In this document: positions 57,315 to 64,000 of the stretch, piece after piece
Layout of the letters: the number at the start of each line of letters is the position of its first letter
Numbering within the stretch: the stretch's first letter is position 1
NCBI GenBank assembly: GCA_019930625.1
Contig: CP082844.1
Span: 4,526,001 to 4,590,000, forward strand
DNA from: Nocardia asteroides
GTDB lineage: Bacteria; Actinomycetota; Actinomycetes; Mycobacteriales; Mycobacteriaceae
Direction of reading: 5' to 3'
DNA length: 64,000 nucleotides
The notes under the pieces: generated by a model
The model's database searches: none
Told to the model about the DNA's origin: nothing
What the model saw: the letters and a program-made list of their open reading frames with translations, nothing else
Position numbers and translations under genes: made by a program

Positions 57315-59333
57315 TTACGGCACGGCAGGAGCCGGTTCGGCGGCCGGGTAGTAGTAGACCTCGCGGCGCAAGCGTTCCAAGTCCGGCGCCGCGGAAACCG
57401 CGGGACCGGAATTCTGCTCGTACCGATCGCTCTCACGCGCCCAGAGCCCGACGCGGGTCATGTTCGTGTAAATCTCCGCGTAGTCCTTCCCCTTGCCCGA
57501 CAGACCGGGAAGCACGCGCAAGAGGGCGGGGACGTAGCGGAGCAGCGCCTCGAGCTGGGCGCGCTGATCCGCCACCTGGCGCTGCACCTGCTCCACGGCT
57601 TCGCCGCGGGTGCAGCCGGTCTCGTGACGGACCGCCCTGACCAGGTTGTAGGGGACTTGGTCGGCCTCGTCCTGATCCAACCCCGCGAGGTCGTTCTCCA
57701 CGAAGGTCACCCAGAAGGCGAGTTCCTCGAGACGGCGGATCACGGGGTGGTTGCGCAGCTGCGACGGCAGTTCCCGGCCCTGGTGCACCTCCATGCAGGC
57801 GAGGGCGGTGTCGATCCCGCTGGTCGACATCCGCAGCGGCAGGTAGTCGGCCGTGGGCGGGATGTAGCCGTTGATGCGATGGTGCGCTTCGCGTTCGCAG
57901 GCTTCGCACCAGTCCTCGAGGCCGTCGAGGAACTGCTCCTGCCAGCGGGTGCTGCGGCCTTCGCGCAGGCGCGGCCACAAACTCGCCCACGCCGTCGGGA
58001 TCGCACCGGGCCGCCACGGTTTCTCCGGGTCCTGGCGCAGTGTCGCCACCATGCCACGCTTCAGCGCGGTGATGGCCGCGGGGTCGGTCAGTTGCGGATC
58101 CTCGAACAGGTCGTCCCATGCAAGGAGCAGCACCGCCATGCGGTAGGCGGTCTGTTCGACGGCCGGAGATATCGCTGGGGCCCAGTGTCGCGGGATCCGG
58201 ATCGCTCCTATCCACCGGTGGTAGTCGGCCTCGCCCGGGGAGGCGACGAAGCCGGTGTCCACCATCCAGCTCCGCAATGATTCCGCGACCTGCGGCGGGA
58301 GGACATCGCTGTGCGCCTCGGGTGTCTGTGTCGACTGCTGGGGAACCGCGGGGCCAGGCGTTCTCCGGTCGAGTACGGACCCGGCGTAGGCGGTCATCGC
58401 GTGGCGGGTGCGCGTGTCCACGGGCAGGGCGGCGAGCTGACCGGCGGCCTGGTCGAGGAACTCATCGGCTTTCGCTCGTGCTTCGTCCACGGCGCCGGAG
58501 GCGATGACGAGCTCGCGCGCATGTGCGGCTTGTTCACGCGTCATTGCTCTGCGCAGCAGGCGGGCAAGGTCGTCGTCGCGGGCAACGGCGCGGATCACGG
58601 GAAGGGTGTAGATGCCCTCGGGCAGATCCGTGTTGACAGGCTTGCCCGCTTCTTCGGAGGTCGAGGTCAGGTCGAGGATGTCGTCATACAGCTGGTAGGC
58701 CAGCCCGAAGTGTCGACCGAACGAAGCCAACGCCTCCTCCTCGTCCTCGGAGCGGCCGGCCTGCATCGCGCCCACCCGGCAGGCCAGCGACAGCACCGCC
58801 GCGGTCTTGCCGTCGATCGCGTCGAAATAGGACTGCTCGTCGCGGGACGCTACGTAGAGGTCGGCGGCCTCGATCACCATCCCCGCGCACATCTGCTCAC
58901 CCGCGATCGCACCCGCGAGAACTTCGCGCGAGCCGAGTTCGGCCAGCATGCGCACGCTCGTGAGTATCACGGAGTCTCCGCCCAATACGGCCATATGCGA
59001 ACCCCAGACCGCGTTGGCACTGGGACGGCCTCGGCGCTCGTACGCGTGATCAACGACGTCGTCGTGGTAGAGCGATCCCAGATGCAGCAACTCGACGGCG
59101 GCAGCGGCCCGCACCACCCGGTCGTCGGCCGGGACCTCGGGGTCGGTGAGCAGGTAGTACGACAACAATGTCAAGGTAGGGCGGACCAGGCGGCGGTATG
59201 TGTCGGCCCCGTCGTCGGTGAGCGCGGCCAGCTCGGGCCTGCCCCGCAACTGCACGGGGCCGAGGACGTCACGGACGCGGTCGAGGTCCGCATCCAGATG
59301 GGGGAAAACAACCGAATCGATCTGACGTGGCAC
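57315..59333 (-). CDS. Fused prenyl diphosphate synthase and class I terpene cyclase
   Basis: The GTG at 59333 follows AGGAG at 8 bases; the product has 672 residues. Residues 1 to about 335 form a trans-prenyltransferase with DDVVD at 91-95 and DDILD at 217-221, plus GKTAAVLSLACRVGA. After a Pro/Gln linker, residues about 345-672 form a class I terpene synthase: DDLFED at 407-412, the sensing Arg in PLRMSTSG (501) and the Arg-Tyr pair 637-638. The second metal motif reads NDLAGLDQDE from 547, so the usual Ser and Glu of NDxxSxxxE are Gly and Asp. One polypeptide could thus make and cyclise its own long prenyl diphosphate. Fungal bifunctional enzymes carry these domains in the opposite order. 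Confidence 0.88.
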   Translation of the reverse strand: MPRQIDSVVFPHLDADLDRVRDVLGPVQLRGRPELAALTDDGADTYRRLVRPTLTLLSYYLLTDPEVPADDRVVRAAAAVELLHLGSLYHDDVVDHAYERRGRPSANAVWGSHMAVLGGDSVILTSVRMLAELGSREVLAGAIAGEQMCAGMVIEAADLYVASRDEQSYFDAIDGKTAAVLSLACRVGAMQAGRSEDEEEALASFGRHFGLAYQLYDDILDLTSTSEEAGKPVNTDLPEGIYTLPVIRAVARDDDLARLLRRAMTREQAAHARELVIASGAVDEARAKADEFLDQAAGQLAALPVDTRTRHAMTAYAGSVLDRRTPGPAVPQQSTQTPEAHSDVLPPQVAESLRSWMVDTGFVASPGEADYHRWIGAIRIPRHWAPAISPAVEQTAYRMAVLLLAWDDLFEDPQLTDPAAITALKRGMVATLRQDPEKPWRPGAIPTAWASLWPRLREGRSTRWQEQFLDGLEDWCEACEREAHHRINGYIPPTADYLPLRMSTSGIDTALACMEVHQGRELPSQLRNHPVIRRLEELAFWVTFVENDLAGLDQDEADQVPYNLVRAVRHETGCTRGEAVEQVQRQVADQRAQLEALLRYVPALLRVLPGLSGKGKDYAEIYTNMTRVGLWARESDRYEQNSGPAVSAAPDLERLRREVYYYPAAEPAPAVP

Positions 59334-59702
59334 GCGCGCACTCCTGACTGGTTACACCGGTCGACTACAACACCAACGATCAACGGCAATTCGACACCAC
59401 ATTCACGCGGAAAGTGTTGGTATCGGACATTTTTGATGCGACACGTAGGGTCGATGACAGCGCACAGGGCAGTGACAGCGTGGGCAACCCCGGCTGGCAA
59501 CCGGGGTCTACCAAGTCTCTCGAAGCCACTCCCGCAGCGGTGGGTCACATGTCGGGGGTGGCGATGCGTGGGGGCGCGAAGCCGCGGTCGACGGTCGCGG
59601 GATTCTCGCCCCTTTCGGCACGGTTCGGTTGCGATGAGCGAGGGTTCCTCCGCGGCTCTTCCGCCCCACCGGAATGTCGGTGGGGTGGAGTAGGCAGGTG
59701 CT
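59334..59702. other. Divergent intergenic region with two hairpins
   Basis: This 369-base gap lies between the divergent terpene-cyclase fusion and radical SAM genes. It is A+T-richer near 59340-59440, the likely promoter zone of the fusion gene. ACCCCGG (59487-59493) and CCGGGGT (59501-59507) form a 7-bp hairpin. CCCCACCG (59664-59671) and CGGTGGGG (59678-59685) form an 8-bp hairpin 17 bases before the radical SAM start. The latter could sit in the leader and affect translation. No coding frame is convincing. Confidence 0.5.
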
Positions 59703-60806
59703 ATGACTCGATCCACCACAGCTCCGGACCCCTCCCGGCCCACCTCGGGTCCGCGCCTGCTGGACGTCCGTCGCCTGTGGGCCGAACCGGACGCGCTGGC
59801 GAGCCCGCGCGGGCAGCAGGTGCGTGCGCGTTTCCCCGACGCCGAGATCATCACCGTCGCCTCGCACTGGAATATCGACCAGCTGCACGGCAACGCGGGC
59901 AACGTCGACCGCTGGGTCCGGGTCAAGACCGAGGACCTCGTGCTCGGGGTCAAGAAGTCGCTGACGGCCCGGGAGAACGGTCGCTCGGCCGACTGGATCG
60001 CACCCTCGACGTCCAACGGCTGCGCGATGGCGTGCGCCTACTGCTACGTCCCCCGCCGCAAGGGCTACGCCAACCCGATCACGGTGTTCACGAACATCGA
60101 CAAGATCGTCGGCTACCTCGAGCGTCATGTGCGAAGGCAGGGGCCCAAGACCGTGCCGAACCAGTGCGACCCCCACGCGTGGGTCTACGACCTGGGCGAG
60201 AACAGCGACTGCTCGGTCGACGCCCTCGTCAGCGACAATGTCACTGATCTGATCACCGCGTTCGGCGCGTGGCCCACCGCGAAGGCCTCGTTCGCCACCA
60301 AGTACGTCAACCGCGACCTGCTCGACCTCGACCCCCGCGGCCGGACCCGGATCAGGTTCTCGCTCATGCCGGAGGCCGACGCCCACCTGCTCGACCTGCG
60401 CACCACGCCGATCCGGCAGCGCATCGCCGCGATCGACGACTTCGTAGCAGCCGGCTACGAGGTGCACGTCAACTTCTCGCCCGTCGTCGTCCGCCCCGGC
60501 TGGGAAGAGGACTGGGCTGAGCTGCTGGAGCAGCTCGCCGACGGCACGGGCTCCGCCTTCAAGGCCCAGGCCGCCGCGGAGATCATCATGCTCACCCACA
60601 ACGAGCAACTGCACGAGGTCAACCTCGGCTGGCACCCGAAGGCCGAGAACCTCTTGTGGCAACCGCCGATCCAGCAGGCCAAGCGCTCTCGAACGGGCAT
60701 GTGGAACGTGCGTTACCGCAACAACGTCAAAGCCGCGGGAGTCCGGACTCTGACCGACCTCATCGCCCAGCGGACGCCCTGGCTGAGGGTGCGCTACGCG
60801 TTCTGA
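59703..60806 (+). CDS. Spore-photoproduct-lyase-family radical SAM protein
   Basis: The 367-residue protein has the SPL-type layout: PDAEIITVASHWNIDQLHGN, then the 4Fe-4S/SAM motif CAMACAYC (Cys107, Cys111, Cys114), YVPRRKGYANPITVF, RIRFSLMPEADAHLLD and VHVNFSPVVVRPGW. In Bacillus the family repairs the spore photoproduct of thymine. The presumed host does not make endospores, so the actual substrate is open; the family is found in many actinobacteria. It is followed after 71 bases by the truncated sigma factor gene. Confidence 0.85.
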   Translation: MTRSTTAPDPSRPTSGPRLLDVRRLWAEPDALASPRGQQVRARFPDAEIITVASHWNIDQLHGNAGNVDRWVRVKTEDLVLGVKKSLTARENGRSADWIAPSTSNGCAMACAYCYVPRRKGYANPITVFTNIDKIVGYLERHVRRQGPKTVPNQCDPHAWVYDLGENSDCSVDALVSDNVTDLITAFGAWPTAKASFATKYVNRDLLDLDPRGRTRIRFSLMPEADAHLLDLRTTPIRQRIAAIDDFVAAGYEVHVNFSPVVVRPGWEEDWAELLEQLADGTGSAFKAQAAAEIIMLTHNEQLHEVNLGWHPKAENLLWQPPIQQAKRSRTGMWNVRYRNNVKAAGVRTLTDLIAQRTPWLRVRYAF

Positions 60807-60877
60807 GCCGCCGAGCTGCCATCGCCGAACGGCGTTCGGGTCGATCGATCAGTGATCTGCGTCACTCTCTTGTCACG

Positions 60878-61417
60878 ATGCTCGCTCGGGCGGTGTCTCG
60901 AGGCCGGTTCGACCTCGGCTACGACGAGATCGCGGCCGCGATCGATAAGACCCCGCCGACCGTCCGTCAGATCGCGCACCGCGCCCGCCGCCACGTCGAC
61001 GCGCGCCGCCCGCGTTCGGTGGTCTCGCCGAGCCAGACCCGCGCGGCCCTGGAGGCGTTCCAGCGGGCGCTCGAGACCGGGGATCCGCAAGGCCTGCTCG
61101 ACGTGCTCGCCCCGCGGGTCGTCCTCATGAGCGACGGTGGCGGCATCAAGCGAGCCGCGCTGCAGCCTGTCATCGGCGCCGAGAAGGTGGCCCGCTACAT
61201 CACCGGCGGTACCGGCAAGGTCAGGATCGAGGCCGTACTCAGCTGCGAACCCATCCTCGTCGACGGCAACCCGGCATTGGCATTACGCCTGGACGGCGTG
61301 CTCGACGGCATCATGGCCTTCCATGTCGAGGCCGATCGCATCACCGGGCTCTACTGCGTCCGCAACCCGGAAAAGCTGACCCGCGTCGAGTCCGAGACAC
61401 CGCTCACCCTGCGCTGA
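60878..61417 (+). pseudogene. Truncated ECF41/SigJ-type sigma factor (region 2 missing)
   Basis: From the ATG at 60878 the frame gives 179 residues. It begins in the middle of sigma region 4 (FDLGYDEIAAAIDKTPPTVR and QIAHRARRHVDARRP), then runs through an intact SnoaL-like C-terminal domain (LEAFQRALETGDPQGLLDVL, VVLMSDGGGIKRAA). ECF41 factors of the SigJ type have about 290-300 residues with region 2 first. Here region 2, the linker and the first part of region 4 are absent, and the 71 bases upstream do not encode them. It cannot bind core polymerase as a normal sigma factor. A surviving role of the SnoaL domain is possible but unlikely. Confidence 0.7.
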
Positions 61418-61435
61418 GTACCCACCGTCACGGCG

Positions 61436-62404
61436 CTACGGCGCAGCTGTGTCGAAACCGAAGTAGACCTGGATGGTGGTGCCGTGCTGGGTGGTGTGAA
61501 TGCGTACGAGGTCGGTGAGATGGTTGACCAGCAACAGGCCGCGACCGCCCGGCCGGAAGGAAGCCGCGGGCAGGCGGCCCGCCAGCGGATCGGTGATGTG
61601 GCCTTTGTCGCTGATCTGGCAGCGGAGCTGGTTCTCGTCGGTCCACATCGTCAGCGTTCCGTGCCCGCCGCCGTGGACGACGGAATTGGTGGTGGTCTCC
61701 GCGACGACCAGCTCGAGATCGATCAAGCGGTTCTCGGGCATGCCCGCGCGGCGGGCGTAGTCGGTGGCCTGGTGCCGGACCTGGGCGAGTGAGGTCGCGT
61801 CGAAGGCCACGCCGGCGGCGGTGGCCGGTGGGGGCGGGAGCGGCCGGTTATAGGAGTCGACGATGTGGCCGGGGTCGTACTCGGCGCTCGTTCGCCGGCC
61901 GGTGCCGTCGATGAGGACGGGATGAGTGGCGTGCGCGTCGGCCAAGACCTCGGGTGACAGGCGCTCGGTGTCATAGGGACACAGGATGCTCACTTCCCGC
62001 CCGGTGAACGCCGCGTTGATCAGAGCTTCGTGCTGAACGCACGCCGGATACTCCAGCGACGAGCGTCCGGCCCAGATGGGTTCGCCGATGATCCGCACGC
62101 GTCCGGACGGGTGTTCGTCCGCGAAGGCGCGAAGCACTCCGGGAATGATGCGGCCCGGGTTGCGGCCTTCGACGGTCATGTCCATCAGGCGGACCGCGTC
62201 GGCGTCGGAACCCAGTTCTGCGCGCAGAAGGGCCAGGTTGGGGCCGGGAACCGCCACCGCGACCGGTTCGTCGTTCGCGAGCCCTTCGCGGATGAAGCCG
62301 ATGGTGCCCGCGAGGTATTCCTCCGTGTCGCGGTAGAACAGCGCAGGGTGCACGAATGGGTCGGTCGGATCGCAGGCGGCCGACGCAGCGCCAGGAATGC
62401 TCAT
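61436..62404 (-). CDS. MEDS-domain sensor with anti-sigma-type ATPase
   Basis: The 322-residue protein has an N-terminal MEDS/DcmR sensory domain (about 15-180: HPALFYRDTEEYLAGTIGFI, VRIIGEPIWAGRSSLEYPAC, SILCPYDTERLSPEVLADAH). A Pro-rich linker leads to a GHKL ATPase of the RsbW type (about 210-320: DLELVVAETTTNSVVHGGGH with N-box, and FRPGGRGLLLVNHLTD). It should act as an anti-sigma or partner-switch kinase. Its ATG overlaps the stop of the STAS gene, so the two proteins very likely interact. Confidence 0.87.
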   Translation of the reverse strand: MSIPGAASAACDPTDPFVHPALFYRDTEEYLAGTIGFIREGLANDEPVAVAVPGPNLALLRAELGSDADAVRLMDMTVEGRNPGRIIPGVLRAFADEHPSGRVRIIGEPIWAGRSSLEYPACVQHEALINAAFTGREVSILCPYDTERLSPEVLADAHATHPVLIDGTGRRTSAEYDPGHIVDSYNRPLPPPPATAAGVAFDATSLAQVRHQATDYARRAGMPENRLIDLELVVAETTTNSVVHGGGHGTLTMWTDENQLRCQISDKGHITDPLAGRLPAASFRPGGRGLLLVNHLTDLVRIHTTQHGTTIQVYFGFDTAAP

Positions 62405-62760
62405 GTGTGCACTACCTCGATCGTGTGTAGGGAGGGCCAGAACACTCCGAGGACACGAAGCATCATCGCCGGGGGTCGATGCACCACGATTCGTCGTGTC
62501 TGCGGTGACCGAGTGGCGGTTTCTACCAGAATCGAGGTTCCGTAGGCATCGATGAACGTCAGCTCGGACAGGTCCAAGTGGACGTCGTGGTCCCCGGTGG
62601 CCAGCTCCGCCAGAGCGGAGCGCCAGTCATCGCGGGTGGTGAAGTCGACCGCACCCGCGCACTGCAGGCCGGCGGGACTGCTGGTCCGAGACGTCCGGAG
62701 AGTCGACGGACCCGAGGTCGCCGTACTACTCCCGGGTGTGGCCGACGGCGCGGTATCCAC
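62401..62760 (-). CDS. STAS-domain protein paired with MEDS kinase
   Basis: The 119-residue product has a Ser/Thr-rich N-terminal arm of about 30 residues, then a STAS domain: CAGAVDFTTRDDWRSALAEL, HLDLSELTFIDAYGTSILVE and PPAMMLRVLGVFWPSLHTIE. At the usual phospho-Ser position the sequence reads IDAYGTS, with Ala/Tyr instead of Ser, so classic RsbW-type phosphorylation is not possible at that site; the neighbouring Thr or Ser might serve. It is translationally coupled to the kinase downstream. Start choice is uncertain and the arm may be shorter. Confidence 0.78.
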   Translation of the reverse strand: MDTAPSATPGSSTATSGPSTLRTSRTSSPAGLQCAGAVDFTTRDDWRSALAELATGDHDVHLDLSELTFIDAYGTSILVETATRSPQTRRIVVHRPPAMMLRVLGVFWPSLHTIEVVHT

Positions 62761-62925
62761 TGCTCACCGACCTCCCATTGGCCATCACCGGCACGACGCG
62801 CAGGATATTACGCGTCCGTGCGCATCGGCCGGGACGCGGCTCGGCACGAGTAGCCGCAGGTGCCGTGGGTACACCGCGGGACGGATTGCGGCGGCGATCG
62901 GTGTGCGGACGATCGATCCGAACCA

Positions 62926-63149
62926 TCAGAGCTGTGGGAGCACCTGGGCGGCAATGAGTTCGACCGAGTTCGGTCGACCACAGGCCCGTGATGATGGCCA
63001 GTTGCACTTCGAACCGGGCGAACCTGTCCTGCGGGAACGGGATGCCGTAGGCCGCGTGCTCCTCGGCGAACCAGCCGCCGCCCAGGCCCAGCTCGACCCG
63101 GCCGCTGGTCCACTCGGGCGTGCGGTTCGGTGACGACGCGTAGCTTCAT
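62926..63149 (-). pseudogene. Remnant of an LLM-class F420-dependent oxidoreductase gene
   Basis: Three pieces of a luciferase-like oxidoreductase lie in order on the reverse strand but in different frames. The first, from an ATG at 63149, is MKLRVVTEPHA. The second is WTSGRVELGLGGGWFAEEHA, then AYGIPFPQDRFARFEVQLAI and ITGLWST. The third is VELIAAQVLPQL with a stop at 62926. In complete enzymes of about 290-300 residues these belong to the N-terminus, the centre and the C-terminus. Only about 75 codons of homologous sequence remain. The gene is dead through at least two internal deletions that shifted the frame. Confidence 0.72.
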
Positions 63150-63502
63150 GCCGGCCATCATCCCTCGGGCTCCGCGGCGAGCATGGACGAATCCGGTCCC
63201 GCCCATAGGAACCGCCGGAAAGCGTTGTCACGGAACAGTTCTCGGTAGACTCGCAGCCTCGCGCCTTCTCGGCTCTCCATAAAATATGACTGCGGTGGTG
63301 TGTCCGGAATGTGGTAGGTTCCGCTTGTTCGTGTCGATCGGTAGCAGTATCGGAGGTGGGTTGATGGCGGCGCGCGAAGCCGTTGCCGGGCAGAGCGTCC
63401 GGGTATTTCCCACGCTCCGGCCAGCGGCCTGACTCGTATTCCGTTCGCCGCCGCGCGAGTCGCCGCGGCGCCCTACACGAACACGAAGGAATTCTTCCTA
63501 CG
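63150..63502. other. Intergenic region upstream of the acetyltransferase
   Basis: Apart from the short leader-like frame at 63364-63432 listed separately, nothing coding is visible in this 353-base gap. The A+T-richer stretch near 63270-63345 is the likely promoter zone. No strong hairpin was seen. Confidence 0.4.
63364..63432 (+). CDS. Possible 22-residue leader peptide
   Basis: An ATG 7 bases after CGGAGG opens a 22-codon frame encoding MAAREAVAGQSVRVFPTLRP plus two Ala. The ribosome-binding site is better than that of the acetyltransferase gene starting 70 bases downstream. The peptide has no signal or attenuator-like codon run. Its only support is the initiation site and its location. 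Confidence 0.25.
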   Translation: MAAREAVAGQSVRVFPTLRPAA

Positions 63503-64000
63503 ATGACGATTCGTCAAACCTGGATGACGCGTGCCGAGACCAGCGCCGATATCCCTGTCATCCGTCGGATCGATCTGGCGGCCTTCGACACCGCACTCGA
63601 GGCCGACCTGGTCGAGGCATTGCGCACCGACCCGGCGTGGATCGAGGGCCTGTCCATCGTCGCCACCGATCACGACGGCGCACCCGTCGGGCACGCGCTG
63701 CTGACCCGCTGCCACATCGGTGACACTCCCGCCTTGTGCCTCGGCCCGGTGGCCGTGTGGCCGGAGCACCAGAACACCGGAGCCGGTACGGCGGCGATAC
63801 GTGCCGCCCTACATGCCGCGGCGGAGCAGGGTGAACACTTCGTCACGGTCCTCGGGCACGCGGATTACTACCCCCGGTTCGGCTTCACCCGTGCCTCCGC
63901 GCACGGGATCGGCCTGACCATCGAAGTCCCGGACGAGGCGATGATGGCCCTCACCCTCGATACCCGGTACCCGTTGCCCAGCGGGACCATCCGCTACGCC
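63503..64000 (+). CDS. GNAT-family N-acetyltransferase (3' end outside window)
   Basis: The ATG at 63503 opens a frame that runs off the window after 166 codons. It starts MTIRQTWMTRAETSADIPVI and has the GNAT acetyl-CoA motif in VAVWPEHQNTGAGTAAIRAA, then VTVLGHADYYPRFGFTRASA, the YhbS-like (COG3153) pattern. It would acetylate an amine of an unknown substrate. An AAGGA stretch lies about 12 bases before the start. Confidence 0.85.
   Translation, partial: MTIRQTWMTRAETSADIPVIRRIDLAAFDTALEADLVEALRTDPAWIEGLSIVATDHDGAPVGHALLTRCHIGDTPALCLGPVAVWPEHQNTGAGTAAIRAALHAAAEQGEHFVTVLGHADYYPRFGFTRASAHGIGLTIEVPDEAMMALTLDTRYPLPSGTIRYA

Overview
The window is very G+C-rich, tightly packed and full of ATGA/GTGA gene overlaps. 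It carries MmpL lipid exporters, a mycocerosic-acid-synthase-type polyketide synthase, a PapA acyltransferase, an F420-type luciferase-like oxidoreductase and an L,D-transpeptidase. This points to a mycolic-acid actinomycete, most probably Nocardia: the operon at 25-31 kb matches the gene set described for the Nocardia beta-lactone lipid nocardiolactone (two OleA-like thiolases, an OleC-type beta-lactone synthetase and an OleD-type reductase). No tRNA, rRNA, CRISPR array, insertion sequence or prophage was seen.

Layout. 0-4.4 kb: DNA repair, with the 3' end of recB, then recD, a small ECF sigma factor, an ogt alkyl-DNA repair gene and the internally deleted remnant of a 2-oxoglutarate/Fe(II) oxygenase gene. 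4.4-11.8 kb: a chorismate-lyase-like protein, a small CxxC protein, a DUF4254 protein, a large ATP-binding LuxR-type regulator, a 14-helix MFS exporter and an unknown protein. 11.9-31.4 kb: the centre of interest. An mmpL gene diverges from a forward unit (KS-AT-DH-ER-KR-ACP synthase, PapA1-like acyltransferase, unknown protein). That unit converges on a seven-gene reverse operon read nltA-nltB-nltC-small membrane protein-nltD-HxxxDG acyltransferase-mmpL. The block has the parts to make a long or branched acyl chain, move it to an acceptor, build a beta-lactone from two acyl-CoAs and export the result.

32-40.4 kb: two TetR genes, each divergent from a catabolic-looking operon (metal-dependent hydrolase, flavin/2Fe-2S reductase, Baeyer-Villiger monooxygenase, SDR; then aldehyde dehydrogenase, SDR). 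Both intergenic gaps hold a near-consensus promoter overlapped by a palindrome. 40.4-49.7 kb: housekeeping and envelope genes (PrmC-like methyltransferase, secreted YdcF-like protein, folD, nucleotidyltransferase, L,D-transpeptidase, HxlR regulator with divergent quinone-reductase-like enzyme, cyclodeaminase-family protein, LLM oxidoreductase, STAS protein), with several strong hairpin terminators.

50-59 kb: TetR and PucR regulators, an AarF/UbiB-type kinase, an FAD monooxygenase, an ABC pair, and a 672-residue fusion of a prenyl diphosphate synthase to a class I terpene cyclase. 59.7-64 kb: a spore-photoproduct-lyase-like radical SAM protein, an ECF41/SigJ-type sigma factor lacking its core-binding region, a STAS plus MEDS/ATPase signalling pair, a heavily deleted luciferase-like gene remnant and the start of a GNAT acetyltransferase. 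Three decayed genes in one window suggest gene loss by short internal or end deletions.
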